DNA of 7,667 nucleotides from Lysobacterales bacterium UBA2790 (GTDB lineage: Bacteria > Pseudomonadota > Gammaproteobacteria > Xanthomonadales > Xanthomonadaceae). This document shows, piece after piece, positions 1 to 5,841 of this stretch (its first letter is position 1; each line of letters begins with the position of its first letter). The stretch covers positions 1-7,667 of the forward strand of contig DEHW01000133.1 in the NCBI GenBank assembly GCA_002352135.1, written 5' to 3'. Made by a program: the position numbers and the translations under genes. The notes beneath the pieces are model-generated. The model made no database searches, was not told where the DNA came from, and saw only the letters and a list, made by a program, of their open reading frames with translations.

Positions 1-225
1 GATGGCGACGGCGATTGCGAGGAAGGAGACGACTGCGGCGGTGATGGTGATGGCAATGGCGACGGCGACGGCGACGGCGACGGCGATTGCGAGGAAGGCG
101 ATGACTGCGGTGGTGATGACGACGGCGATGAGGACGGAGATTGCGAAGACGGTGACGACTGCGGTGACGATGGCGATGAAGACGAAGAAGAGTGCGAAGA
201 CGGTGACGAGGACTGCGACGATTGA
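1..225 (+). CDS. C-terminal end of an acidic Asp/Gly/Glu/Cys repeat protein (5' truncated)
   Basis: Frame 1 is open from the first base to a TGA at 223-225 and gives 74 residues, almost all D, G, E and C with one N. Four Cys pairs recur in a near-constant block, C-E-(E/D)-G-D-D-C (residues 6-12, 30-36, 48-54), the last lengthened to CEDGDEDC (65-72). Between blocks lie DGDGDG runs, the longest encoded by perfect GACGGC hexamers at 61-84. The DxDxDG spacing recalls calcium-binding loops of EF-hand, dockerin or thrombospondin type-3 repeats, but the loops are not complete enough to assign to any of these. The paired Cys could form disulphides or bind metal; this is inference. The gene start and any globular domain or signal peptide lie outside the window, so its function is unknown. 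An alternative frame over the same bases gives an Ala/Thr/Met-rich ORF, which I regard as an artefact of the repeat. Confidence 0.7.
   Translation, partial: DGDGDCEEGDDCGGDGDGNGDGDGDGDGDCEEGDDCGGDDDGDEDGDCEDGDDCGDDGDEDEEECEDGDEDCDD
7..171 (+). repeat. Imperfect in-frame tandem repeats with a GACGGC hexamer run
   Basis: A block of about 40 bp beginning near 7 recurs near 79 with only a few synonymous changes (72-bp shift), and a more degraded copy begins near 133. Perfect GACGGC hexamers fill 61-84. All unit lengths are multiples of three, so copy-number change would lengthen or shorten the acidic tail without breaking the frame. Confidence 0.7.
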
Positions 226-365
226 GATGGATTGGGCGAGCGGGTTTCTGAGCTGATGTTCGCCAATGGGCGTCATCGGCGTCACAGCCAGTCCAAGCGC
301 TGAGGATGGCGCCATCGCCCGAGCAATGGATGGCGCGGGTCAGGGGAATGCAAGGGAAGCACGGC

Positions 366-399
366 ACAGGCGCATGGCAACATGCGCCTGTTGCTTTTT
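366..399 (+). terminator. Rho-independent terminator, plus strand
   Basis: A perfect 11-bp inverted repeat (366-376 with 381-391) closes on a GCAA tetraloop and is followed, after TGC, by five T (395-399). The stem is G+C-rich. It most likely ends the transcript of the acidic-tail gene, although it lies about 140 nt past that stop codon. It sits just beyond the 3' end of the convergent tatD-family gene; on the minus strand the hairpin has no U-run after it, so it looks one-directional. Confidence 0.8.
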
Positions 400-416
400 G
401 CGGTCAGTGTGGAGGG

Positions 417-1187
417 TCAACGGATCGGAAGGCGAAACAGGTTCCGCGTGTTGGTCTGTGTTTCCCTGGCCAGGCTGACGATGTCCATGTGACGCAGAAG
501 GGCCACCTGTTCGGCAATGTCCGGCAAATGGCCCGGCGTATTGCGCGTTCCTCGACTCCAGGCGGGCGGCTGATCGGGCGCGTCAGTCTCCAGAACGAGA
601 AACTCGATCGGCATACGAGCGACAAGTCGGCGCAAACGCTGGGCCCGCTCATAGGTCACCGGCCCGCCGATGCCAAGGCAGAAGCCCAGTTTGAACAGTT
701 GTTGTGCCTGTTCTTCGCTGCCGGAATAGCTGTGTACGACACCGCGCAAGCGACCGCCGTATCGGCGAAGTTCAACAAGCAGGGCATCCACGGCACGGCG
801 GGCATGCAGTATGACTGGCAGGTCGAACTCCGCAGCAAGGTCCAGCTGACCGCGCAGGAAGTCGCGTTGCGTCTCGGGATCGAGTCCGTCGACGAAGAAG
901 TCGAGGCCGCATTCGCCGACCGCCACCGGGCGTTCGCGCTCGACCCATTGGCGGAGCTGAGGCAGGTGTTCGGGGCGGTGATCGGCCAGGAACATCGGAT
1001 GCAGGCCGTAGGCGGGAAACAGATCGGGATGACCGTCGCAAAGGACTTTCAGGTGAGGCCAGTTCGCGGCGCGGATCGCTGGCAGGATTTGCGCTTCCAC
1101 GCCAGCGGAACGGGCCTCAGCGATGACCCGATCACGATCCGCGTCGAACTCGGGCGCATCCAGATGGCAGTGGCTGTCAATCCACAT
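417..1187 (-). CDS. TatD/YjjV-family metal-dependent hydrolase
   Basis: This is a 256-residue amidohydrolase-fold (TIM-barrel) enzyme of the TatD family, closest in my reading to E. coli YjjV (about 259 aa). The metal-ligand set is complete when numbered from the ATG: H6 and H8 in IDSHCHLD, E92 in AVGECGLDF, H128 in VILHARR, H152 in VVHSYSG and D202 in LETDAPD. Characterised TatD proteins are metal-dependent DNases or exonucleases, but the substrate of the YjjV branch is not well established, so I call only the family. A GTG at 1205 in the same frame would add six residues; neither start has a strong ribosome-binding site (GAGA lies 8 nt before the GTG). Both starts lie inside the upstream small membrane-protein gene (11- or 29-nt overlap), which suggests translational coupling. 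No terminator is obvious on this strand. Confidence 0.93.
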   Translation of the reverse strand: MWIDSHCHLDAPEFDADRDRVIAEARSAGVEAQILPAIRAANWPHLKVLCDGHPDLFPAYGLHPMFLADHRPEHLPQLRQWVERERPVAVGECGLDFFVDGLDPETQRDFLRGQLDLAAEFDLPVILHARRAVDALLVELRRYGGRLRGVVHSYSGSEEQAQQLFKLGFCLGIGGPVTYERAQRLRRLVARMPIEFLVLETDAPDQPPAWSRGTRNTPGHLPDIAEQVALLRHMDIVSLARETQTNTRNLFRLPIR

Positions 1188-1398
1188 GGCGCACTGTTGC
1201 GTCACCGTGCGGTTCTCGCCGTCGGTGCCATGCAGCCAGAGTCAGCGTGCCGAAGGTCAGCAGCAGTTCGTCAACGAAGGGCAGTGGATCGGGCACCAGC
1301 ACACTGATCAGCCATAAGAAGGCCGTCAATACGAAAAGATGCGGAAACCGCAGCGATTGCAGGCGTTTGTCGAGGAACTTTGGCAAAAGGCGAAACAT
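1177..1398 (-). CDS. Small two-helix membrane protein (resembles DUF6116 proteins of Xanthomonadaceae)
   Basis: This 73-residue protein has a short basic N-terminus (MFRLLPKFLDKRLQSLRF), a hydrophobic stretch at about 19-35, a conserved-looking turn VPDPLPFVDE (35-44), a second hydrophobic stretch at about 45-57 and a basic end (WHRRRE). It probably spans the inner membrane twice. The ATG at 1398 is preferred because CCGGGAG, a good Shine-Dalgarno match, ends 5 nt before it; a TTG at 1413 would add five residues. From memory it resembles the small Xanthomonadaceae family DUF6116; that match needs a profile search. Its 3' end overlaps the start of the TatD-family gene, so the two are probably one transcript. 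The role is unknown. Confidence 0.75.
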   Translation of the reverse strand: MFRLLPKFLDKRLQSLRFPHLFVLTAFLWLISVLVPDPLPFVDELLLTFGTLTLAAWHRRREPHGDATVRHVD

Positions 1399-1428
1399 GC
1401 ATGCTCCCGGCAAAGGCTGCGAATCACG

Positions 1429-1434
1429 AGTATA
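1429..1434 (-). promoter_or_regulatory. Candidate -10 box (TATACT) for the membrane protein/tatD-family pair
   Basis: On the minus strand TATACT (5 of 6 to the sigma-70 consensus) lies 30 nt before the ATG at 1398, which would give a leader of about 23 nt holding the Shine-Dalgarno sequence. No good -35 hexamer is seen 16-18 bp upstream, so this is a half-promoter call. Confidence 0.45.
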
Positions 1435-1473
1435 GGAGCGGCGATGCAGTTTGGTTGTGACATCGCCCAGAGA

Positions 1474-1553
1474 AGCCGGGCAGTTGACGAATGACTCGAC
1501 CCGGACAAGCCGGGGGCTTCACCAATGACACGGCCCGGACTAGCCGGACCGTG
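1474..1553. repeat. 34-bp-period palindromic repeat cluster (REP-like)
   Basis: Two 25-bp copies at 1490-1514 and 1524-1548 match at 21 of 25 positions and are exactly 34 bp apart. The element AGCCGG(G/A) recurs at 1474, 1508 and 1542 with the same 34-bp step. Each unit carries a dyad: CCCGG-acaag-CCGGG (1500-1514), and a 10-bp arm pair with one mismatch (1529-1538 with 1544-1553, loop ACTAG). A much-diverged further unit may cover 1440-1473. The mismatch is C/A on the plus strand but a G-U pair in minus-strand RNA. The cluster occupies the gap between rhlE and the membrane-protein gene. It resembles the dispersed intergenic palindromes common in proteobacteria. Its function is unknown; transcript 3'-end protection or attenuation of rhlE read-through is possible. 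Confidence 0.6.
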
Positions 1554-1660
1554 GGATCGTCGATGATTCTCCGCGGATCAACAGTGCATTGCTCGCCGTG
1601 CGTGGGTGACCGCGTGGCGCGTCATGTGGGTTGTCTTCGTGCGGGCAATTCGCGATCCGC

Positions 1661-2974
1661 TCAACCTTGGCCGAAGCGCGGTCGCGCTGCCGGTTTTCCA
1701 CTGGGCGCACGGCCGCGACTGGCGTGTCCATGCGTGCTGTTGCGTGGTGGCGCACTGCGTGGCTGGCGCGGTTGCGGTGGGCGCTGATTGCCGCGAGCGG
1801 GTCCCTTCGGCGCGGGGCCGGTCATCTTCAATGGCAGGGTGGGCACAAAGCCGTCAATCTCGTGGCGCGGGATCTCGCGATTGAGCAGCTTCTGAATGTC
1901 GCGCAGTTGACCGGACTCTTCCTGGCTGACCAGCGAGATGGCGAAACCGGTCGCGCCGTTGCGACCGGTCCGGCCAATGCGGTGGACGTAGTCTTCCGCC
2001 ACCATCGGCAGGTCGTAGTTGATGACCGCGGGCAGTTGATCGATGTCGATGCCACGTGCGGCGATGTCGGTGGCCACCAGGGTGACAATGCGACCACTCT
2101 TGAAGTCTGCCAGCGCGCGCGTGCGAGCGCCCTGGCTCTTGTTGCCGTGAATGGCAGCGGCTTTGTGGCCGGCGCTTTCGAGAATCTTCACCAGCTTGTC
2201 GGCACCGTGTTTGGTGCGACTGAACACCAGAGTCTGACGACGACTGTCTTCGGCCAGCACATGCAGCAGGAGGTCGCGCTTGCGCGCTGCATCGACAGGA
2301 TGCACGCGATGTTCGACGGTATGCGCGGCGCTGTTCTTGGCCTCGGCCTGGACTTCCACCGGGTTGCGCAGGAACTGCTGGGCCAATGCCTTGATTTCGT
2401 CAGCGAAGGTGGCTGAGAACAGCAAGGTCTGGCGCTCACGCGGAACGGCGGAAAGCACCCGGCGGATGGCGGGCAGAAAGCCCATGTCGAGCATGCGGTC
2501 GGCCTCATCGAGCACGAGCAGTTCAACGTTCGACAGGTCGAGTGTTCGCTGGCCGAGGTGATCCAGCAGGCGTCCGGGCGTCGCGACCAGAATGTCCACA
2601 CCGCGGCGCAGTGCTTCCACTTGCGGCTGCATGCCGACGCCGCCAAAGACGGTTGTGGAACGCAGGCCCAGATGGCGACCGTACTCGCGGATGCTTTCCT
2701 GCACCTGTGCGGCCAGCTCGCGTGTTGGTGTGAGTACCAGGCCGCGCACGCGGCGCGAACCCGAACGCTCACCCGCGTTGGCGGCCAAGCGTTGCAGCAT
2801 GGGCAGGGCGAAGGCGGCGGTCTTGCCGGTCCCGGTTTGTGCGCCCGCCAGCACGTCGCTGCCGTGTAGTACGTGGGGGATGGCTTGAGTTTGGATCGGA
2901 GTGGGTTGCGTGTAGCCGAGGTCGGACAGCGCGCGCAGCAACGGACTGGACAGTCCGAGGGATTCGAAAGACAT
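1661..2974 (-). CDS. rhlE: ATP-dependent DEAD-box RNA helicase, RhlE type
   Basis: This 437-residue enzyme unwinds short RNA duplexes using ATP; RhlE proteins act in ribosome assembly and in RNA decay, often with degradosome partners. All core motifs are present in order: Q motif (F3, GYTQPTPIQ 20-28), motif I AQTGTGKT (45-52), Ia PTRELAAQ (83-90), Ib TPGR (132-135), II DEAD (156-159), III SAT (187-189), IV LVFSRTK (249-255), [11 protein letters not shown] (301-310) and [10 protein letters not shown] (331-338). From about residue 385 the chain becomes a Pro/Arg/Gly-rich basic tail, usual for RhlE and likely to bind RNA. The ATG at 2974 is chosen because [10 protein letters not shown] matches the family N-terminus; a TTG at 3025 would add 17 atypical residues. 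The ribosome-binding site is weak (GGAAAA about 6 nt upstream). No clear promoter was recognised in the 248 bp upstream. Confidence 0.95.
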   Translation of the reverse strand: MSFESLGLSSPLLRALSDLGYTQPTPIQTQAIPHVLHGSDVLAGAQTGTGKTAAFALPMLQRLAANAGERSGSRRVRGLVLTPTRELAAQVQESIREYGRHLGLRSTTVFGGVGMQPQVEALRRGVDILVATPGRLLDHLGQRTLDLSNVELLVLDEADRMLDMGFLPAIRRVLSAVPRERQTLLFSATFADEIKALAQQFLRNPVEVQAEAKNSAAHTVEHRVHPVDAARKRDLLLHVLAEDSRRQTLVFSRTKHGADKLVKILESAGHKAAAIHGNKSQGARTRALADFKSGRIVTLVATDIAARGIDIDQLPAVINYDLPMVAEDYVHRIGRTGRNGATGFAISLVSQEESGQLRDIQKLLNREIPRHEIDGFVPTLPLKMTGPAPKGPARGNQRPPQPRQPRSAPPRNSTHGHASRGRAPSGKPAARPRFGQG

Positions 2975-3222
2975 GGATTTTCCAATGCTTGGGTCACCGC
3001 GCTCCCAAAATCCACGCGATGACAACGGTGAGGTGAAGCGGGCCGGAATGGCCGCGTCTGGCGAGAAGTGCGGCGGCGGGACAGCGCGAAGGCGTCCTGG
3101 GAGAGCGCAAGGCCGAGCCAGAGCGGGGCGAAGGTTACGCGACTATGGTCCGCAGGTCACGCACGAATCGGGCGGGTTTGCCGAATGTCAGCGTCCGGTT
3201 CAGTTTCAGAGTCGCTTGCCAA
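2975..3222. other. Intergenic gap between the nlpC-type gene and rhlE
   Basis: These 248 bp separate two minus-strand genes. I see no convincing ORF, RNA gene or terminator hairpin with a U-run. A TTGTCA hexamer (minus strand, 3020-3025) resembles a -35 box but has no -10 partner at the right distance. The rhlE promoter presumably lies here unseen, unless rhlE is read through from the upstream gene. Confidence 0.4.
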
Positions 3223-3750
3223 TCAACGCAAGACGCGCCGCGCACCCAGAAAACGTGCTTTCCAGTACGCCGAGTCCAAGTGGTCCAAGCGCACGGTGCC
3301 GCCACTGCTTGGTGCATGCACGAAGCGCGACTCGCCCACATAGATGCCTGCATGCGAGACATCACGACGGCTGCCAAAAAACACCAGATCGCCGGTGCGC
3401 AGCTCGCTGGGTGCGATCTGCTCTCCTGCCGCCTGGAACAGCGCGCCGGTGGTGCGCGGCAGTACCAAGGACAGACTGGTCCGGAACACATAACCGATCA
3501 GTCCGCTGCAGTCGAAGCCCGATTCGGGCGTGTTGCCACCGTATCGATAGGGTGTGCCGACCAGCGACAAGGCCATGAACATGGCTTCGTTGCCGGGCCA
3601 CGAAGTGCTGGAGGGCGCTCGATCCGGCACCCTGCCCGGCGCCGCAGGTGGTGGCTCGATGACGGCGGGTCGGCTCGCGCAGGCGACCAGGAGGGCGAGG
3701 GCAAGCGCGCCACCGATACCACGCAGATGATTGCAATTGGGTTGCCACAT
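3223..3750 (-). CDS. NlpC/P60-family cell-wall peptidase, predicted lipoprotein
   Basis: This 175-residue protein belongs to the NlpC/P60 cysteine peptidases, which cut peptide stems of peptidoglycan (typically D-Glu to diamino acid bonds). The N-terminus is a lipoprotein signal: a short n-region with R10, a hydrophobic GGALALALL core and a lipobox LVAC with acylated C24. A Pro-rich linker (33-47) leads to the catalytic domain, with C81 in GFDCSGL, H133 in VSHAGIY and H145 in RFVHAPSS as the expected triad, and GDLVFF (120-125) as a family hallmark. It should be anchored in the outer membrane facing the periplasm; residue +2 is Ala, not Asp. The ATG at 3750 is preferred because it starts the signal peptide; in-frame ATGs at 3795 and 3825 would add residues that spoil it. 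GAGG lies a rather long 11 nt before the start. It is divergent from slyD. Confidence 0.92.
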   Translation of the reverse strand: MWQPNCNHLRGIGGALALALLVACASRPAVIEPPPAAPGRVPDRAPSSTSWPGNEAMFMALSLVGTPYRYGGNTPESGFDCSGLIGYVFRTSLSLVLPRTTGALFQAAGEQIAPSELRTGDLVFFGSRRDVSHAGIYVGESRFVHAPSSGGTVRLDHLDSAYWKARFLGARRVLR

Positions 3751-3785
3751 GGTTCTGGTTGCCTCAATGGATGCGTGCGCCAAAG

Positions 3786-3814
3786 GTGACGACATCGCTG
3801 CACGCCGGTATCCT
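3786..3814 (+). promoter_or_regulatory. Candidate sigma-70 promoter for slyD
   Basis: GTGACG (3786-3791) and TATCCT (3809-3814) are separated by 17 bp; each matches four of six consensus positions. The transcript would begin near 3821, leaving a leader of about 43 nt before the ATG at 3864. The spacing is ideal but the hexamers are only moderate. Confidence 0.4.
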
Positions 3815-3863
3815 GCGGCGCTCATTTTGGCCTGTTTGGCCGCTGCATGACTGGAAAACGCCC

Positions 3864-4343
3864 ATGAATATCGATGACAAGAGTGTGGTTCGTCTGCATT
3901 ACACGGTTTCCGACCAGGCCAGTGGCCGCATCGAAAGCTCGCGTGAAGGCCAGCCGTTGAGCTTTCTTTACGCCAAGAGCGGAATGATCCCGGGACTGCA
4001 TGAAGCGCTGGCTGGGCGTACGCAAGGCGAGACTTTCGAGATCACCATCCCGCCGGAGAAAGCTTACGGCGAATACCGCGAGGGTTTCATTCAGCGCGTT
4101 CCAAAGAAACACTTCAAAGGTCAGGTGCCGGGCGTCGGACAGGTTGTGTTGGTGCCGACGCGGGAAGGTCAGCGCCCGGCGGTCGTGCACAAGATCGGCA
4201 TGTCGGTGATCGACCTGGACATGAATCACCCGATGGCGGGCAAGACCTTGAGCTTCGAAATCGAAATCGTCGAAGTGCGCGAAGCCAGCGCCGAGGAACT
4301 GGAACATGGCCATGTTCACGGCGAAGGTGGTGTGCAGCACTGA
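3864..4343 (+). CDS. slyD: FKBP-type peptidyl-prolyl isomerase, SlyD type
   Basis: This 159-residue cytoplasmic protein catalyses cis-trans isomerisation at proline and acts as a chaperone; in enterobacteria SlyD also delivers nickel to hydrogenase. The FKBP fold starts at VVRLHYTVSD, and its flap is interrupted by the insert-in-flap chaperone domain (about 72-122, starting FIQRVPKKHFKGQ). FKBP strands resume at GKTLSFEIEIVEVREAS (126-142). The end, EELEHGHVHGEGGVQH, aligns with E. coli EELAHGHVHG but stops where the E. coli protein continues into a Cys/His-rich metal-binding tail of about 40 residues; there are no Cys at all. High-affinity nickel storage is therefore unlikely. The ATG at 3864 matches the family start; earlier in-frame ATGs give a non-homologous extension. 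The ribosome-binding site is weak (GGAAAA). A strong terminator follows. Confidence 0.94.
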   Translation: MNIDDKSVVRLHYTVSDQASGRIESSREGQPLSFLYAKSGMIPGLHEALAGRTQGETFEITIPPEKAYGEYREGFIQRVPKKHFKGQVPGVGQVVLVPTREGQRPAVVHKIGMSVIDLDMNHPMAGKTLSFEIEIVEVREASAEELEHGHVHGEGGVQH

Positions 4344-4370
4344 GTCCTTGGAACGTCGAACGATGTCGTT

Positions 4371-4402
4371 ACAAAGGCCCGCGCTGCGGGCCTTTGTTTT
4401 TT
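4371..4402 (+). terminator. Rho-independent terminator of slyD
   Basis: A perfect 12-bp inverted repeat (4371-4382 with 4386-4397) has a GCT loop and runs straight into six T (4397-4402). It begins 27 nt after the slyD stop codon. The outer ACAAA/TTTGT pairs extend the G+C-rich core. Confidence 0.92.
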
Positions 4403-4428
4403 GACACGTTGCGGCGGACTTCTTCGTT
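4401..4428 (+). promoter_or_regulatory. Candidate promoter of the exported-protein gene, overlapping the slyD terminator
   Basis: A perfect TTGACA (4401-4406) begins within the terminator T-run. The best -10 at normal distance is the poor TTCGTT (4423-4428, 16-bp spacer). Transcription would start near 4435, about 28 nt before the ATG. The -35 is convincing, the -10 is not. Confidence 0.35.
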
Positions 4429-4462
4429 GTGGCTTGCGAAGCCCATCTTCGGAGAGCCATTC

Positions 4463-5539
4463 ATGCGGCACCTCAGCTTGTTGTTCTGCCTCGTCCTTCT
4501 GTCCAGCTCGCTGTCTGCCCAGCAGGTCCAGTGGCGATCTGGTTCACTGGTCTATACCCCGGCTTGGGATTTCACGCTGGGCTATATGCCCAATGGCACT
4601 GGCTACTACGTCTCGCAGGCCTACATCGCCAGTCCGCCACAGCCCGAGGTCAACCAGATCTTCTACGTCAGCGTGGTGATGAATGGCATTGCCTCACCGG
4701 CCGCCGGGCGTTTGATGGCCGTGCACTTCATTCCGCCAGCGGGCACCAGCATTGTCGCCAACGCGACTACCCCGGTGCGTTGCTTCTATCGGCCCATGGA
4801 TGGCAGTACGACGCAGTACGAGTTCACCAATACCGTGATCACCGACGTGTCGTTTGGTGCCAGTCTGCGCATTTTTGGCTGTCCGCAGCCTGCGGCGAGC
4901 GGTAACCCCTACAGCATCGTGACGCTTCCCAACGGCAATGGCAGCGCCTACTTTCTGGATCGCCGTGACGCGCAACGGCCCGGACAAACGACGTGGCCGA
5001 TGGGGAGTCAGGCGGGTTACGAGTTCCTGATCCCGCTGGTCAGCACGGTCACCATGGATGGATTCAGTACGGCGTATCGCGCCTACGCGCCGATCCAGTC
5101 GATTCAGGGCGATAGCGTTGATCCGTGGACGTATCCTTATCTGGCTCTGCAGGTCAGTCCTGTCAGTGCAACGCCGGTTGCCGATCTTCAGGCTGGGCCG
5201 CCCACCACGCCCGCGCCGCCGCCGCCCGGGCGCGTGGGAACCCAGGTGCGTTGTTACAACGCCGGTCCGAACATCGCGCAGAACGTCAGTTGTGGCTTCA
5301 ATAATTTGCCTTCGGCCTTGCACCCGACGGTCAGTTGTCAGCCCAGCAGTCCGCAGGCCAGCTTGGCGGTGGGGGCAGCGATTCTCTGCGGCGTGTCGCT
5401 GGACCGGTACGTTGGCTTCCGCACGATCAACGGATTTGCGTCGAGCACCAGCGTCGACAGCAATCTCACCAACAATATCTACGACATCAACCTCTACGGC
5501 GGCCTGACCGTGCAGGTGTTCGGCAGTGGTTTCGAGTAA
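4463..5539 (+). CDS. Exported protein of unknown function with a DUF11-like C-terminal domain and GFE tail
   Basis: This 358-residue protein opens with a Sec signal peptide (MRHLSLLFCLVLLSSSLSA, likely cut after A19 before QQ). Residues 20-235 are rich in Tyr, Pro, Ser and Thr and resemble nothing I recognise; they hold C107 and C140, perhaps a disulphide. A Pro-rich linker (TTPAPPPPG, 248-256) joins a domain resembling the DUF11 surface-protein repeat: ADLQAGPP, NAGPNIAQNVSC, LPS, an evenly placed Cys set (264, 277, 292, 309) and the closing DSNLTNN. The last residues, TVQVFGSGFE, form a short hydrophobic stretch ending in GFE. I recall similar GFE endings on exported proteins of Lysobacterales, but this is memory, not a search. 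The ATG at 4463 has GGAGAG 6 nt upstream and begins the signal peptide; an upstream in-frame ATG at 4394 lies inside the terminator. It is probably periplasmic or extracellular and monocistronic. Confidence 0.85.
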   Translation: MRHLSLLFCLVLLSSSLSAQQVQWRSGSLVYTPAWDFTLGYMPNGTGYYVSQAYIASPPQPEVNQIFYVSVVMNGIASPAAGRLMAVHFIPPAGTSIVANATTPVRCFYRPMDGSTTQYEFTNTVITDVSFGASLRIFGCPQPAASGNPYSIVTLPNGNGSAYFLDRRDAQRPGQTTWPMGSQAGYEFLIPLVSTVTMDGFSTAYRAYAPIQSIQGDSVDPWTYPYLALQVSPVSATPVADLQAGPPTTPAPPPPGRVGTQVRCYNAGPNIAQNVSCGFNNLPSALHPTVSCQPSSPQASLAVGAAILCGVSLDRYVGFRTINGFASSTSVDSNLTNNIYDINLYGGLTVQVFGSGFE

Positions 5540-5566
5540 GCGCCTCGAACGCCTTGCCAGACGCAG

Positions 5567-5606
5567 AAAACAACAAACCCCGCACGAGGCGGGGTTTGTT
5601 GTTTTT
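5567..5606. terminator. Bidirectional rho-independent terminator (exported-protein gene and tRNA-Leu)
   Basis: A perfect 13-bp stem (5571-5583 with 5589-5601) has a 5-nt loop ACGAG and is flanked by AAAA (5567-5570) and TTTTT (5602-5606), so the outer stem can extend by A-T pairs. Read on the plus strand it ends the exported-protein transcript 28 nt or more past its stop codon. Read on the minus strand it lies just past the tRNA-Leu 3' end and also gives a T-run, serving both convergent units. Confidence 0.9.
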
Positions 5607-5609
5607 ATC

Positions 5610-5694
<85 letters not shown>

Positions 5695-5734
5695 AGGTGT
5701 GAAACGTCTGGGCGCGGCCCAGAACGAGCCGCGC

Positions 5735-5763
5735 ACTTTACGGATGAGCGGCGAGGCTGTCAA
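5735..5763 (-). promoter_or_regulatory. Sigma-70 promoter of tRNA-Leu
   Basis: On the minus strand a perfect TTGACA (5763-5758) and TAAAGT (5740-5735, four of six) are separated by exactly 17 bp. Downstream of the -10 comes GCGCGGC, a G+C-rich discriminator typical of stable-RNA promoters under stringent (ppGpp) control. Transcription would start near 5728, giving a 5' leader of about 33 nt to be removed by RNase P. The leader start (5734-5728) can pair with 5718-5712 in a 7-bp hairpin. Confidence 0.75.
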
Positions 5764-5835
5764 TGGTGCGGCGAATGCCGAGGTGGGCGCTGCGCACGTG
5801 CATGGCCGACACGCCTGCAGCCTTGGCTTAACGCG

Positions 5836-5841
5836 TAACAT
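5836..5841 (+). promoter_or_regulatory. Candidate -10 box directly before rnr
   Basis: TAACAT (four of six) ends 6 nt before the ATG at 5848, so a transcript from it would start at or beside the start codon and be nearly leaderless. No good -35 hexamer lies 16-18 bp upstream. rnr needs its own promoter within about 110 bp because the neighbouring tRNA is divergent; this is the best candidate I see. Confidence 0.25.

Noticed and set aside
2..256. Ala/Thr/Met-rich frame over the acidic repeat
   Set aside because: The repeat stays open in more than one frame. Frame 1 shows ordered Cys blocks and synonymous third-position changes between repeat copies, so it is the coding one.
306..1307. Plus-strand open frame opposite the TatD-family gene
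   Set aside because: It covers the antisense of all catalytic motifs of a clear TatD protein, starts inside the terminator region and has no recognisable domain.
1474..1553. CRISPR array
   Set aside because: The repeats are imperfect and effectively tandem with a 34-bp period. They leave no unique spacers of normal length, and no cas gene is nearby.
1529..1553. Intrinsic terminator of rhlE
   Set aside because: The hairpin is good in minus-strand RNA, but no U-run follows it, so I list it only as part of the repeat cluster.
1540..1755. Short minus-strand ORF over the end of rhlE and the repeats
   Set aside because: It overlaps the rhlE 3' end in another frame and is made partly from the palindromic repeats. 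No ribosome-binding site or homology is seen.
1631..2416. Plus-strand open frame opposite rhlE
   Set aside because: It is the mirror of the helicase C-terminal half and shows no family features.
2188..3015. Second minus-strand frame within rhlE
   Set aside because: It is a frame-shifted reading of the helicase, rich in Cys, Pro and Arg, and lacks all motifs that the true frame has intact.
3145..3789. Plus-strand frame opposite the NlpC/P60 gene
   Set aside because: The minus strand encodes a complete lipoprotein signal and catalytic triad; the plus-strand product has no recognisable features.
4694..5323. Minus-strand frame opposite the exported-protein gene
   Set aside because: It is an Arg-rich antisense product with no domain. 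The plus strand has a signal peptide, a ribosome-binding site and a terminator.
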